From Paracoccus caeni (GTDB taxonomy: Bacteria > Pseudomonadota > Alphaproteobacteria > Rhodobacterales > Rhodobacteraceae): 64,000 bases of DNA. A program made the translations under genes and the position numbers. Below are positions 7,470 through 16,543 of this stretch, piece by piece. The stretch lies in contig NZ_JAEPRQ010000001.1 in NCBI RefSeq assembly GCF_016629665.1, positions 682,001-746,000 on the forward strand, read 5' to 3'. The notes under the pieces are model-generated. The model was given only the letters and a program-made list of their open reading frames with translations. It did not search any database and was not told the origin of the DNA. Within the stretch, counting starts at the first letter, position 1, and each line of letters opens with the position of its first letter.

Positions 7470-10400
7470 ATGAAGACTCTGCCGATCCGCGTCTCGGGAC
7501 GAATGCTTGCTGCGCGTCTGTTGCTGACCACCGCACTGGTGGGATTGTCTCCACTGATGCTTCCCGGAGAGGTGTTCGGGCAGGCCACGCGATATTTCGA
7601 TAATGTTTCCGGCGGCGGGCTGAACCCGACGGACGGCCCTTGGAGCATGTTGGATCCGGTTTGGGCGAACTCGGGCGGCGGTGGTCATCAGGCGCTCGAG
7701 GAAGGCGATACCGGCGTTTTTGATCGCTGGAGCGGTTCTACACCTATTACGGTCACCGTTGGCGGGATTGTGCTGCCGGGCGAACTCCGTGCGGAGAGCA
7801 ATGGCTTCACGCTGACCGGCGGGCAGATCGGTGAGGCGGGTCGCGCGCTGACGTTTTCTGCGTATAATAACGTCACATTCAACGTTAATTCCAAGCTGGC
7901 CGGGAATGTCACGATCGATGATAACGGCACGAACTTCGATAACGGCACGATCGTCTTTGGTGCAGCCGACAGCGCCATAGAGAGCCTTCACGTCAAAGAT
8001 GATACGAACCTGAACATCGTCGCGGGTGCGATAACGACCGGCACTTTGACCAATGAGGGCGATGTCAATCTTTCAGGTTCTCATACCGGCAACGTCGAGA
8101 ACCAAAACGAGTTGATCCTCGATGGGGCGACGATCACCGGAGAGCTGGTCAACAACACCGGCTCGGATCTCATCGCTCGGAACGCGAACACCGTTCTTGG
8201 TCCGGTCGTCAATTGGGGTCGCCTGTATAACGACGGTGCCAGCGACGCTTCGCTGGAGGTGACGGGGGGCAATACCTTCACCAACCATGGTGATATTGTC
8301 TGGTCGGGTGGCGGGACGCTGCTGATCAAGGCCGCCGAACTTGATCTCAGACACGGCGGCACGGTCGATTCGAGCGCGGCGAAGCTGGAAGGTCTGATCT
8401 CGAACCGCGGCGTTCTGCGATATACGACCGCCGGATCGGCGTTGACGCATGGTCTGGACAACTATGTCAGCGGGCAGACCGTCGTCTCTTCTGATCTCAA
8501 CGCGAATAACAATGACATTCGGAATACCGGATCGTTCCTGATCGACACGAACGGTCAGGTGAATTCCGTGCGCTTCCTGAACCGCACCGTCAACAGTGTC
8601 AGCGGGGATCTTCTGTTGCGCGGCGAATTGGCCGGTGCGCTGCAGAACGAGGAAGATGCACAGGTCGAGATGGATGGCGGGGTCATTACCGGCACCGTCG
8701 AGAACCACGGCGATCTGTTTGGCGAAGGCACCATCACCGGCTCGCTCGATAACGCCAGCACCGGCGTGCTGCGCGTGAATGAGGATCAGTCCGTCGGCGA
8801 AATCGACAATCAGGGCGAAATCCTGTTCCAGAACGATAGCACATTGACCCTGACGCAAGGCAATCTGGCGAATTCGGGCAAGCTGCACGTTTCGGGCGAC
8901 ATCCTCTCGACCGGCGGCGGACAGGTGCAGAACCTCGCGAACGGGGTGATCGCGCTGAACGGCGGTGATATCGAAGCCGAGGTCGTGAACAGCAGCGGTG
9001 GCAGGGTCGTCCTGCGGGAAGATACCCGCGTAGACGGGGACTTCCGCAATGAAGGGACCTTGGACAAAAACGTTCTCGGTGAAGTCACAATCGATGTGTC
9101 GGGTCACGATTTCTACAACTCTCACGAGCTTCTGAGCAGCGGGTCCGGTCAGCTTCATATTCAGGCGAATAACATCTACCTGCAGGCTGGGACCGTTCAT
9201 TCATCGGCGGTCAAGCTGGATGGCCGCGTGGTGAACAGCGGAGACCTGAACTATAATAGCGAAACCGTTCTGAGCGACGATCTGGTGAACGAGGCTGGCG
9301 GTGCTATCAATGTTCAGTCCAATCTGAACGCGGATTTCAACGCGATCAATAACGCTGGCGCCTTCAACATCGAAGCCAACAGACACGTCTATAATGTCAG
9401 CCAATTTGACAATTCGGGCGTTCTGGTTGTGAGGGACGGTGCCACCATCACGACTGGCACCATGACGAATGCCGCCAATGGACGACTGACTGTTTACGGC
9501 ACCATCAACAACGCGCTGACCAACGAGCTTGACGGGACGGTTGCGCTGGCAGGAGGAAGGGTAAACGGCGCATTCAACAACGCCGGAAACCTGACCGGCG
9601 AAGGCAGGATCGATGGCATCCTGTCCAACACGAAGAACGTGACCGTTCGTGGCGATTTCGATGTAAATGCTGTCGAAAATGAAGGTGCCATCCACGTCAT
9701 CGATCAGGGCGAGTTGATTCTGAGGAATGACGAGCTGGTCAACCGGGGCTTGTTGAAAGTCGATGGCATCGTTCGCGGTTATGATCAGGACTCAGTTCTG
9801 AAAATTGAGAACGTCGAGAACGCAAGGTTGCAATTGAATGGCGCGAGGATTCGCGCGGATGTTACCAATGCTCTGGGCGGCAATGTCAGTCTCGTTGCCG
9901 GATCGCGGGTGGATGGGAATTTCACCAATGACGGCAGGCTGACCCTTGATGGCAGTGCCAGTTCCACCGATCTGGACAATCTCGATGTCCGCGGCAGTGT
10001 GTTTACCAATAATGGCGAAATCCTGAAGACTGGCACCGGCGAGTTTCGGATTCTCGCCGATGAGCTGCGGCTCAATAACGGAACGGTCACAAGCAGCGTG
10101 GTGACGCTGGTCGGCAAGATCGTCAACAGCGCCGGATTGCAGTTCGATACCGCGTCCGAGCTGTTCGGCGAGCTTCAGACGCGTCAGGGCGGCACAACGA
10201 CGATCAGCGCCGTCCTTGATGCGCGCAATCACGTTATCAGCAATGCGGGCTCGACAGTGGTCAAGCAGGGCCACGCTATCGTGGACGCTGCGCGAATCGA
10301 TAACAGCAATCTCTTCACGGTCGAGGCTCAGGGTGAAGTCACGACGGGTCGCCTGATCAACGCGGAAAACGGCGATCTTCGTCTGCGCGGCACAGTAAAC

Positions 10401-13400
10401 GGCAGGATCGAGAACGCAGCAAATGCGTCGGTGACGCTTGGCGGCGGAACCGTCAACGGGGTGGTGCTGAACGCGGGCGAGCTGACCGGCAATGGCGTGA
10501 TCGGCGGTCGGCTGGAAAATTACGGCACGGTTCTCGTCGATGGCACCGGGACGTTGCAGGTTGCGGGTCTGCTGAACAATGAAATCGTGGAGGTTGCGAC
10601 AGGCGCGACCCTGCGGACCGATACGGGCATCGACAACCACGGCACTTTCATTGCGAACGGCGCGATCCGGATCGATGGGACCGGGTCGAAATTTGTCAAC
10701 CGGAACAATGCATTGTTGGAGCTGAACGGTGGGGCGCTTACAGGCACCGTCTTGAACCAGGAGGGCGGCCGGGTCAATATCAATGCCGATACAACCGTTA
10801 TGGGTTCGTTCGAGAACGACGGGGATCTGCGCTCGCCGGTGACCGTTCCGGTAAAGCTGGAAATGCTGGGCGGCGGAGACTTCGTTAATACCGGAACGAT
10901 CATTGCCGACACCCAACTGACCATCATCGCCGACAGGATCATGCTGAAAGAGGGTGATGTGTTCGGCTCGAACATCTTCTTCGAAGGCGACCTCTTCAAT
11001 TCGGGTAATCTGATCTACGAGGTCGATTCCTCGCTCAGCAACAACATCGGCAATCTGCGGAATGGCAAGCTGCGTATTACCGCGAATGTCGATGGTAAAG
11101 ACTTTTCGATCGACAACGACGGCGAAATGTTCGTCGGACGTAATTTGAATAGTAATAGCGTTGGCAATCTGCACAACGTGGCCGAACTGACCAACAGCTA
11201 CAAAGTGCTGATCGATGAAGATGCCAGCGTCGAGGCCGATGTTATTCAGAACACCGGCTCCGGTGTCATGACGATTCGGGGCGACCTGGAAGGGGCGGTC
11301 AGCAACGCCGGTCAGGGCAAGATTGATCTGGATGGCGGAACGATCACGGGCACGGTCACGAACGATGCCTTGCTTGAAGGCGCCGGGACGATTGCGGGGC
11401 AGGTGGCGAATACCGGCCGGATCAATGTCACCGGCGATATGACCATCACTGACCTGCAGAACGACGGGCAACTGAATGTTGGCAGCGGCAAGCTGACCTC
11501 GGGCCAGCCGATCGTCAACAACGGCACGGCGAGGATTGCCGGAACTGTTCAGGGCACGATCAGCAACCAGAGTGGCGGGCTGGTGAACCTTGAAGAAGGC
11601 ATCATCGTCGGCGATCTGGAAAACGCGAACCAGGTCAATGCGCGGGGTCGTGTCACCGGCGTGGTCACCAACAATGGCACGCTTGCAACGACGGGTACGC
11701 TCGATGTCGGCAGGCTGGTCAACAACGCCACCAGCACTGTTCGTGAACAGGACGAGCTGATCGCCCGGAATGGCGTTGACAACACCGGCACGCTCAATCT
11801 GGACGGCGATCTGACCGGCGCGCTTCGCAACGCCGCGAATGGTAAGGTCACCCTTGGTGCGGACAGCAAGATCAGTGGATCGGTCACCAATGCGGGCAAT
11901 CTGCAGGGCCACACCCAACTGAACGGCAACCTGAATAATAGCGGAGTTGCCAGAATCTCGGGCACCACCGGCGTGATCGAGAACAGCGGCACGTTGCGGA
12001 CCGAAGGCAATCTGACCGCGTCCAGCGTGAACAACAGCAAAACGGTTGTCATTGCCAATGGCGATAGCCTCACGACGCAGAACGGGCTCGACAACACTGG
12101 CACCGTGATCGTTCGCGGCGATCTGACGACTCTGGGCGATGATGCGCAGGTCACCAACCGGGATCAGGCGACTTTGGCGCTGGACGGTGCGAGCGTTTAT
12201 AGCCGCGTGGTGAACGAGGCTGGCGGGCTGATCGATATCCGGTCCAGCAGCACGATCTATGGCGATCTGGTGAACCGCGGCGACATCGACATGACCAAGA
12301 AAGCCGACGACGTGCGGCTGCGCGTGTACGATGGCACCTTCACCAACTCTGGCGAGGTCAAGGTCACCGGCGGCGGTTTCCTGACCATCGAGGCCGACAA
12401 TATCGCGCTTGAGGAAGGCTCGGTCATCGACAATGAGCGTGTGGATCTGATCGGTAGCGTCGCCAACAATGGCGATCTGGTCTATCGCCGTGACGCGACG
12501 TTGACGGGCGATCTGCGCAATAACGAAGACGGCGCCGTCGTGATCCGGGCCGAGGTTGACGGGCAGGACGGCGATACGCGGCACAGCGTGATCAACTCCG
12601 GCAGCTTCCAGATCGGCGGAACGACGGGTCCGACCGGGCAACTGGTCAATGTGGAACGGCTTGAAAACAGCGGCAACTTTACCATCCACGGTGGCAGCCG
12701 CGCCGAGGCCGAGGATGCGCTGAACCGCGATGGTGGCCGGATGACCATTGCAGGAACGCTGGTCGCTCCGTTGAGCAATCGTGCGGACAGCACGGTCAGC
12801 CTTGAAGGCGGCCGGATCGAGGGCGATGTCGACAACGCGGGCAACCTGACGGGCGATGGCCACATCACCGGAAGCCTGCTGAATAGCGGCACCACCTCGG
12901 TCGTCACGGGGCAACGTCTGGCCGTGACCGGCGGTGTCACCAATAATCAGGCGCTGAACGTCGCGGGCACATTGGACGCACAGGTCACCAATAATGGCAC
13001 GCTTCGCGGCGGCGGTGAGATTTCCCGCTCGGTCTCGAATAGTGGCAACATGATCTGGACGGGCGTGATTGCGGGCGATCTGGTCAATGACGGCAATGCG
13101 CAGGTCCAGAATACCATTGGCGGTGACGTGACCAATCGCGGCGTGTTCGCACTGACCGGTGATCTTCGCGTTGACGGTGCTGTTCTGAACAGCGCCGCTG
13201 GCGGCAATCGCAATGACGCTATGACCATCGGTGCGGGCCGTGTGTTGACCGCTGCAGGTGGCGTTACGAACGAAAGCCGGGCCTCGCTGGTCAATGAGGG
13301 GCGCATCGTCGGGAATATCGACAACCGTGGCAACTATACGCAGACCGGCACTTTGGACGGATCGCTGACCAGTCAGGGCAATTCTAGCCTGTCGGGCCGC

Positions 13401-15083
13401 GTGACCGGCAATGTCGATTACCTTTCGGGTCGGATGGATCTGGCCGAAGGCATGACCATCGGCGGCGATCTGAATCTGCGGAACAATTACAGTCTGGCGC
13501 GCGACCGCAGCATCACCGCGACAAGAACCGTCGTCGCAACCAACACGGCTTTCGATCTTGCAGGCACCGTGAATGGCGATCTGCGCAACGTGGGCAATGT
13601 GAATGTCTCGGGCGCGACCGCGAATGTCAGCGGACGTCTGACCAATACCGGCGTGGTCGATCTGACCGGCAATCGCGGCACCGGCGACGAACTGCGCGTG
13701 AACAGCCTCGCCGGTAACGGCAAGTATCACCTGAACGTCGATCTGCGCGACATGACTGCCGACCGCATCACCGTGCAGGGTGGTGCGGCGACAGGCCATT
13801 ATGAGCTGTTTCTGGATTATGCCGGGAACGGCGCGATCCCCGAGATCGGGCAAAGCGTCATTCTGATCGATGTGGATGAACGCCGCGGCGCGGCGAACGA
13901 TTACACGATCTCGGTTGACAGACTGCCCATCGGAAGCGAGCGGATCGCCTATGCGGTTCAGCGCGTGACCGAGAATGGCGATCTGCAGTTCAGCGCGGGC
14001 CTGAACCCGGCCATCGGTGGCCTGATCGGCAACGTGACGCTGACGCAGACCCTGATCGGCTCGATCGTGAACCGTCCGACCAGCCCCTTCGTGACCGGGC
14101 TGGCCTATGAAGACCCGCAGAAGCCCTGCGGTGTCGGTGCATGGGGCCGGGCGACCGGCGGGACTGCGACCACCACCGGCGCGTCGGATACCGGCATCAA
14201 CCGGCTCGAAAGCACGATCAGCACCAGCTATTACGGTATGCAGGTCGGCAGCGATCTGGCCTGTTTCGACAACCGCTACGGCGGCTGGAACATGGCATTC
14301 GGCGTTCTGGCCGGCGTCAACCAGGGCGACACGACCCAGCCGGTCTATGTGACCGATCCGCTGAACCCGGATCGCCTCACCTCGTTCGTCAGCAGCGTCA
14401 ACAAGACCGAGTTCACGCAGGCTTATGGTGGCGTCTATGCCACCGCGACGCGTGACCGCTTCCAGGCCGATCTGCAAATCCGGGCCGAGCGCACCGATTT
14501 TACCATCCGCAACAACCCGGTCGGCAACTCCAAGGGCCTTGGCCTGAGCGAGCAGGATTTCAGCAGCACCAGCCGCACCATCAGTGGTTCGGTCGGTTAC
14601 TCGCTGGACGTGCCGAACATGGAAGGCTGGAGTGTGGTTCCGACGGCAGGCTTCGCGTGGTCCAGCATCAAGACGGATTCGATCAAATTCGATCCGCTTG
14701 AAGAGGGCATCGACGAATATCTGCATTTCGAGGACAGCAACCGCACCATCGGCTTCCTTGGCGCGACCGTTGCCAAGACCTTCGTGCAGCCGTCCAGCAA
14801 CTCGGCGGTTTATGCATTCGCGACCGGCACCGTCTATCACGACTTTGCCGACCCGACCGTCTCGGTGTTCGAGCGTGTCGGCGACAACAGCCTCAAGCCG
14901 CAGCGTTTGGAATCCGACAACCTTGGCACTTACGGCGAGGTCAGCTTCGGCGCGAACTACATCAAGGTGCTGAGCGAAGGCGCACGCGCCCGTCAGTTCA
15001 GCACCAGCGCCCGGATCGATGCACGCTTCGGCGACGGGCTGGAAAGCGTCGGTGTCACCGGGCAGGTGCGCTGGCAGTTCTGA
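7470..15083 (+). CDS. Giant autotransporter (type Va) with beta-helical repeat passenger
   Basis: 2537 residues. I start at ATG 7470, which gives a signal peptide ending near EVFGQA; the TTG at 7410 would add 20 hydrophilic residues. Residues about 40-2170 are a repetitive passenger of short strands with Asn/Gly turns (patterns such as VxNxGxLxxxGxIxG), typical of right-handed beta helices. The last 350 residues form an autotransporter barrel with alternating aromatic strands, ending in VRWQF, a C-terminal Phe as required by the BAM machinery. The passenger is almost Cys-free. It probably acts as a surface adhesin or aggregation factor. Its place directly before tssK is unusual. Confidence 0.93.
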   Translation: MKTLPIRVSGRMLAARLLLTTALVGLSPLMLPGEVFGQATRYFDNVSGGGLNPTDGPWSMLDPVWANSGGGGHQALEEGDTGVFDRWSGSTPITVTVGGIVLPGELRAESNGFTLTGGQIGEAGRALTFSAYNNVTFNVNSKLAGNVTIDDNGTNFDNGTIVFGAADSAIESLHVKDDTNLNIVAGAITTGTLTNEGDVNLSGSHTGNVENQNELILDGATITGELVNNTGSDLIARNANTVLGPVVNWGRLYNDGASDASLEVTGGNTFTNHGDIVWSGGGTLLIKAAELDLRHGGTVDSSAAKLEGLISNRGVLRYTTAGSALTHGLDNYVSGQTVVSSDLNANNNDIRNTGSFLIDTNGQVNSVRFLNRTVNSVSGDLLLRGELAGALQNEEDAQVEMDGGVITGTVENHGDLFGEGTITGSLDNASTGVLRVNEDQSVGEIDNQGEILFQNDSTLTLTQGNLANSGKLHVSGDILSTGGGQVQNLANGVIALNGGDIEAEVVNSSGGRVVLREDTRVDGDFRNEGTLDKNVLGEVTIDVSGHDFYNSHELLSSGSGQLHIQANNIYLQAGTVHSSAVKLDGRVVNSGDLNYNSETVLSDDLVNEAGGAINVQSNLNADFNAINNAGAFNIEANRHVYNVSQFDNSGVLVVRDGATITTGTMTNAANGRLTVYGTINNALTNELDGTVALAGGRVNGAFNNAGNLTGEGRIDGILSNTKNVTVRGDFDVNAVENEGAIHVIDQGELILRNDELVNRGLLKVDGIVRGYDQDSVLKIENVENARLQLNGARIRADVTNALGGNVSLVAGSRVDGNFTNDGRLTLDGSASSTDLDNLDVRGSVFTNNGEILKTGTGEFRILADELRLNNGTVTSSVVTLVGKIVNSAGLQFDTASELFGELQTRQGGTTTISAVLDARNHVISNAGSTVVKQGHAIVDAARIDNSNLFTVEAQGEVTTGRLINAENGDLRLRGTVNGRIENAANASVTLGGGTVNGVVLNAGELTGNGVIGGRLENYGTVLVDGTGTLQVAGLLNNEIVEVATGATLRTDTGIDNHGTFIANGAIRIDGTGSKFVNRNNALLELNGGALTGTVLNQEGGRVNINADTTVMGSFENDGDLRSPVTVPVKLEMLGGGDFVNTGTIIADTQLTIIADRIMLKEGDVFGSNIFFEGDLFNSGNLIYEVDSSLSNNIGNLRNGKLRITANVDGKDFSIDNDGEMFVGRNLNSNSVGNLHNVAELTNSYKVLIDEDASVEADVIQNTGSGVMTIRGDLEGAVSNAGQGKIDLDGGTITGTVTNDALLEGAGTIAGQVANTGRINVTGDMTITDLQNDGQLNVGSGKLTSGQPIVNNGTARIAGTVQGTISNQSGGLVNLEEGIIVGDLENANQVNARGRVTGVVTNNGTLATTGTLDVGRLVNNATSTVREQDELIARNGVDNTGTLNLDGDLTGALRNAANGKVTLGADSKISGSVTNAGNLQGHTQLNGNLNNSGVARISGTTGVIENSGTLRTEGNLTASSVNNSKTVVIANGDSLTTQNGLDNTGTVIVRGDLTTLGDDAQVTNRDQATLALDGASVYSRVVNEAGGLIDIRSSSTIYGDLVNRGDIDMTKKADDVRLRVYDGTFTNSGEVKVTGGGFLTIEADNIALEEGSVIDNERVDLIGSVANNGDLVYRRDATLTGDLRNNEDGAVVIRAEVDGQDGDTRHSVINSGSFQIGGTTGPTGQLVNVERLENSGNFTIHGGSRAEAEDALNRDGGRMTIAGTLVAPLSNRADSTVSLEGGRIEGDVDNAGNLTGDGHITGSLLNSGTTSVVTGQRLAVTGGVTNNQALNVAGTLDAQVTNNGTLRGGGEISRSVSNSGNMIWTGVIAGDLVNDGNAQVQNTIGGDVTNRGVFALTGDLRVDGAVLNSAAGGNRNDAMTIGAGRVLTAAGGVTNESRASLVNEGRIVGNIDNRGNYTQTGTLDGSLTSQGNSSLSGRVTGNVDYLSGRMDLAEGMTIGGDLNLRNNYSLARDRSITATRTVVATNTAFDLAGTVNGDLRNVGNVNVSGATANVSGRLTNTGVVDLTGNRGTGDELRVNSLAGNGKYHLNVDLRDMTADRITVQGGAATGHYELFLDYAGNGAIPEIGQSVILIDVDERRGAANDYTISVDRLPIGSERIAYAVQRVTENGDLQFSAGLNPAIGGLIGNVTLTQTLIGSIVNRPTSPFVTGLAYEDPQKPCGVGAWGRATGGTATTTGASDTGINRLESTISTSYYGMQVGSDLACFDNRYGGWNMAFGVLAGVNQGDTTQPVYVTDPLNPDRLTSFVSSVNKTEFTQAYGGVYATATRDRFQADLQIRAERTDFTIRNNPVGNSKGLGLSEQDFSSTSRTISGSVGYSLDVPNMEGWSVVPTAGFAWSSIKTDSIKFDPLEEGIDEYLHFEDSNRTIGFLGATVAKTFVQPSSNSAVYAFATGTVYHDFADPTVSVFERVGDNSLKPQRLESDNLGTYGEVSFGANYIKVLSEGARARQFSTSARIDARFGDGLESVGVTGQVRWQF
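8148..12900 (+). repeat. Long-period super-repeats in the autotransporter passenger
   Basis: Within the passenger, blocks starting with a GG(R/N/L)V-type motif and ending in an LTG-G-I-G motif recur at about 8148, 8985, 9861, 10751 and 12208. A shortened one lies near 11563. Spacings are 837, 876, 890 and 812 bases, then 645, so each unit is about 280-295 residues. Each block contains the same order of sub-motifs (xVxGxFxNxG, then LxI-A-L, then SSxVxLxGxIxNxGxL, then NLNA). DNA identity between units looks moderate rather than near-perfect, so the duplications are old. Confidence 0.7.
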
Positions 15084-15097
15084 TCCGCTTGGCTAGC

Positions 15098-15124
15098 GCG
15101 CCTCATCCGCTTAGGGTGGGGCGC
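15098..15124 (+). promoter_or_regulatory. Strong hairpin between autotransporter and tssK
   Basis: Bases 15098-15108 pair with 15114-15124 over 11 positions (nine Watson-Crick, two G-U) around a 5-base loop. No U-tract follows, so it is not a textbook intrinsic terminator. It could dampen read-through from the autotransporter gene into the tss operon or mark an RNA-processing point. No other gene fits in this 125-base gap. Confidence 0.55.
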
Positions 15125-15208
15125 AATCACGGCCCGCTTACGGTCCGCGTCAGCCGGTCGGGGGCTTGGCCCGAGAGATGATTTGAAGCGCGGAAGGATT
15201 ACGCCCGC

Positions 15209-16543
15209 ATGTCATGGTTCAGCAAAGTCGCCTGGAAAGAAGGGCTGTTCATGCAGCCCCAGCATCTGCAACAGGCCGATCGCTACCACGAACACCTTGT
15301 TCACGCCCGCACCCGGCTGATCACCCCCTATCCCTGGGGTGTGGCCGATCTGACCATCGACCGCGATCAGGCACAGCAGGGGATGCTGGCGCTGCGCTCG
15401 GTCTCGGGGATCATGCCGGACGGCACGCCTTTCGATGCGCCGGGCATCGGCCCGCTGCCGGTACCGGTGGCCGTGCCGGACGATGCCGCAGGTCAGTTCG
15501 TCTGGCTGACCCTGCCGGATTCATCACCCAATATGCGCGACGCCTCGCCCTACGAGGAAGAAGGCGCCACGACCCGCTGGGGCGTCATTACCGAGACGGT
15601 TAGCGATTCAGCCTCGTCCATGCGGACCGAGCAGGTGGTGGAGCTTGCCGTGCCGCGTCTGGAAGTCGCGATCCGCAAGACGCCGCGCCCCGGCTATCAG
15701 AACCTGCGCCTTGCCCGCATCACCGAGATTCGCGACGGCGTCGTCACGCTGGATGAAACCTTCCCGCCCCCGGCCTTGGTCATCGGCGCGCATCCGCAGA
15801 TTCTGGGCTACGTCACCCGCGTCATCGGCTGGATCGAGGCGCGGCTGGAAAGCCTTGCCCGCTATGCCACCGATCCTTCGGCTGGCGGGGGGCTGCAGGC
15901 TTCAGACTATCTGATGCTGCTGACGCTGAACCGCAACATTGGCCAGTTGCGCCACCTGTCGCGCACCTTCGCAGTCCATCCCGAAATCCTTTACCGCGAA
16001 TTGGTGGGTCTGGCGGGCGAGCTTGCCACTTTCGATACCGGCAACCGCCATGCGCCGGATTATCCGGCCTATGATCACGAAGATCCGAAAGCCAGCTTCT
16101 CGCAGATCGTGGCTGATATTCAGCGGCTGCTGTCGCGCGATGTGGGCCGGGCGATCCGTCTGCCGCTGCGCGAAGTGCGCCAGAATTCCTATCTGGCCGA
16201 GGTTCGCGACCGCAACCTGTTCCGCGATGCAACCTTCGTGATCGAAGTGGAAAGCGCTAAGCCGCTGACGCAGGTGCAAAGCCAGTTCCCTGAACTCTGC
16301 AAGGTTGGCCCGAACACCCGCATGTCCGAGATCGTGAACAACAACCTGCCGGGCATCGCGCTGCAACATTTGCCGAACCCGCCGCGGCAGATCAGGGTGT
16401 TGTCTTCGAACGTCTATTTCCGTCTGGAAAAGAACTCGCCGCTGTGGCGCGAATTCTCGATGGCTCCGGCAATCGGGATGCATTTCGCAGGTGACTGGCC
16501 GCATCTGAAACTTGAACTTTGGGCAGTGCCGGAGCGCGGCTGA
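15209..16543 (+). CDS. tssK: TssK-like type VI secretion baseplate/membrane adaptor
   Basis: 444 residues, the usual TssK (ImpJ/VasE) length. The N-terminus WKEGLFMQPQHLQQADRY is the family signature (W-E-G-x-F-hxPQHxQ), followed by the beta-rich shell domain and the C-terminal SNVYFRLEKNSPLWRE segment typical of the neck/head part. In type VI secretion TssK links the baseplate to the TssL-TssM membrane complex. Here no baseplate or sheath gene is present nearby. A GGAAGGA box lies about 10 bases before the start. It overlaps tssL by 1 base (TGATG). Confidence 0.93.
   Translation: MSWFSKVAWKEGLFMQPQHLQQADRYHEHLVHARTRLITPYPWGVADLTIDRDQAQQGMLALRSVSGIMPDGTPFDAPGIGPLPVPVAVPDDAAGQFVWLTLPDSSPNMRDASPYEEEGATTRWGVITETVSDSASSMRTEQVVELAVPRLEVAIRKTPRPGYQNLRLARITEIRDGVVTLDETFPPPALVIGAHPQILGYVTRVIGWIEARLESLARYATDPSAGGGLQASDYLMLLTLNRNIGQLRHLSRTFAVHPEILYRELVGLAGELATFDTGNRHAPDYPAYDHEDPKASFSQIVADIQRLLSRDVGRAIRLPLREVRQNSYLAEVRDRNLFRDATFVIEVESAKPLTQVQSQFPELCKVGPNTRMSEIVNNNLPGIALQHLPNPPRQIRVLSSNVYFRLEKNSPLWREFSMAPAIGMHFAGDWPHLKLELWAVPERG

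Noticed and set aside
9792..14840. Very long open frame antisense to the autotransporter
   Set aside because: It mirrors the repeat codons of the real gene, has no membrane, signal or domain features, and would overlap the whole passenger.
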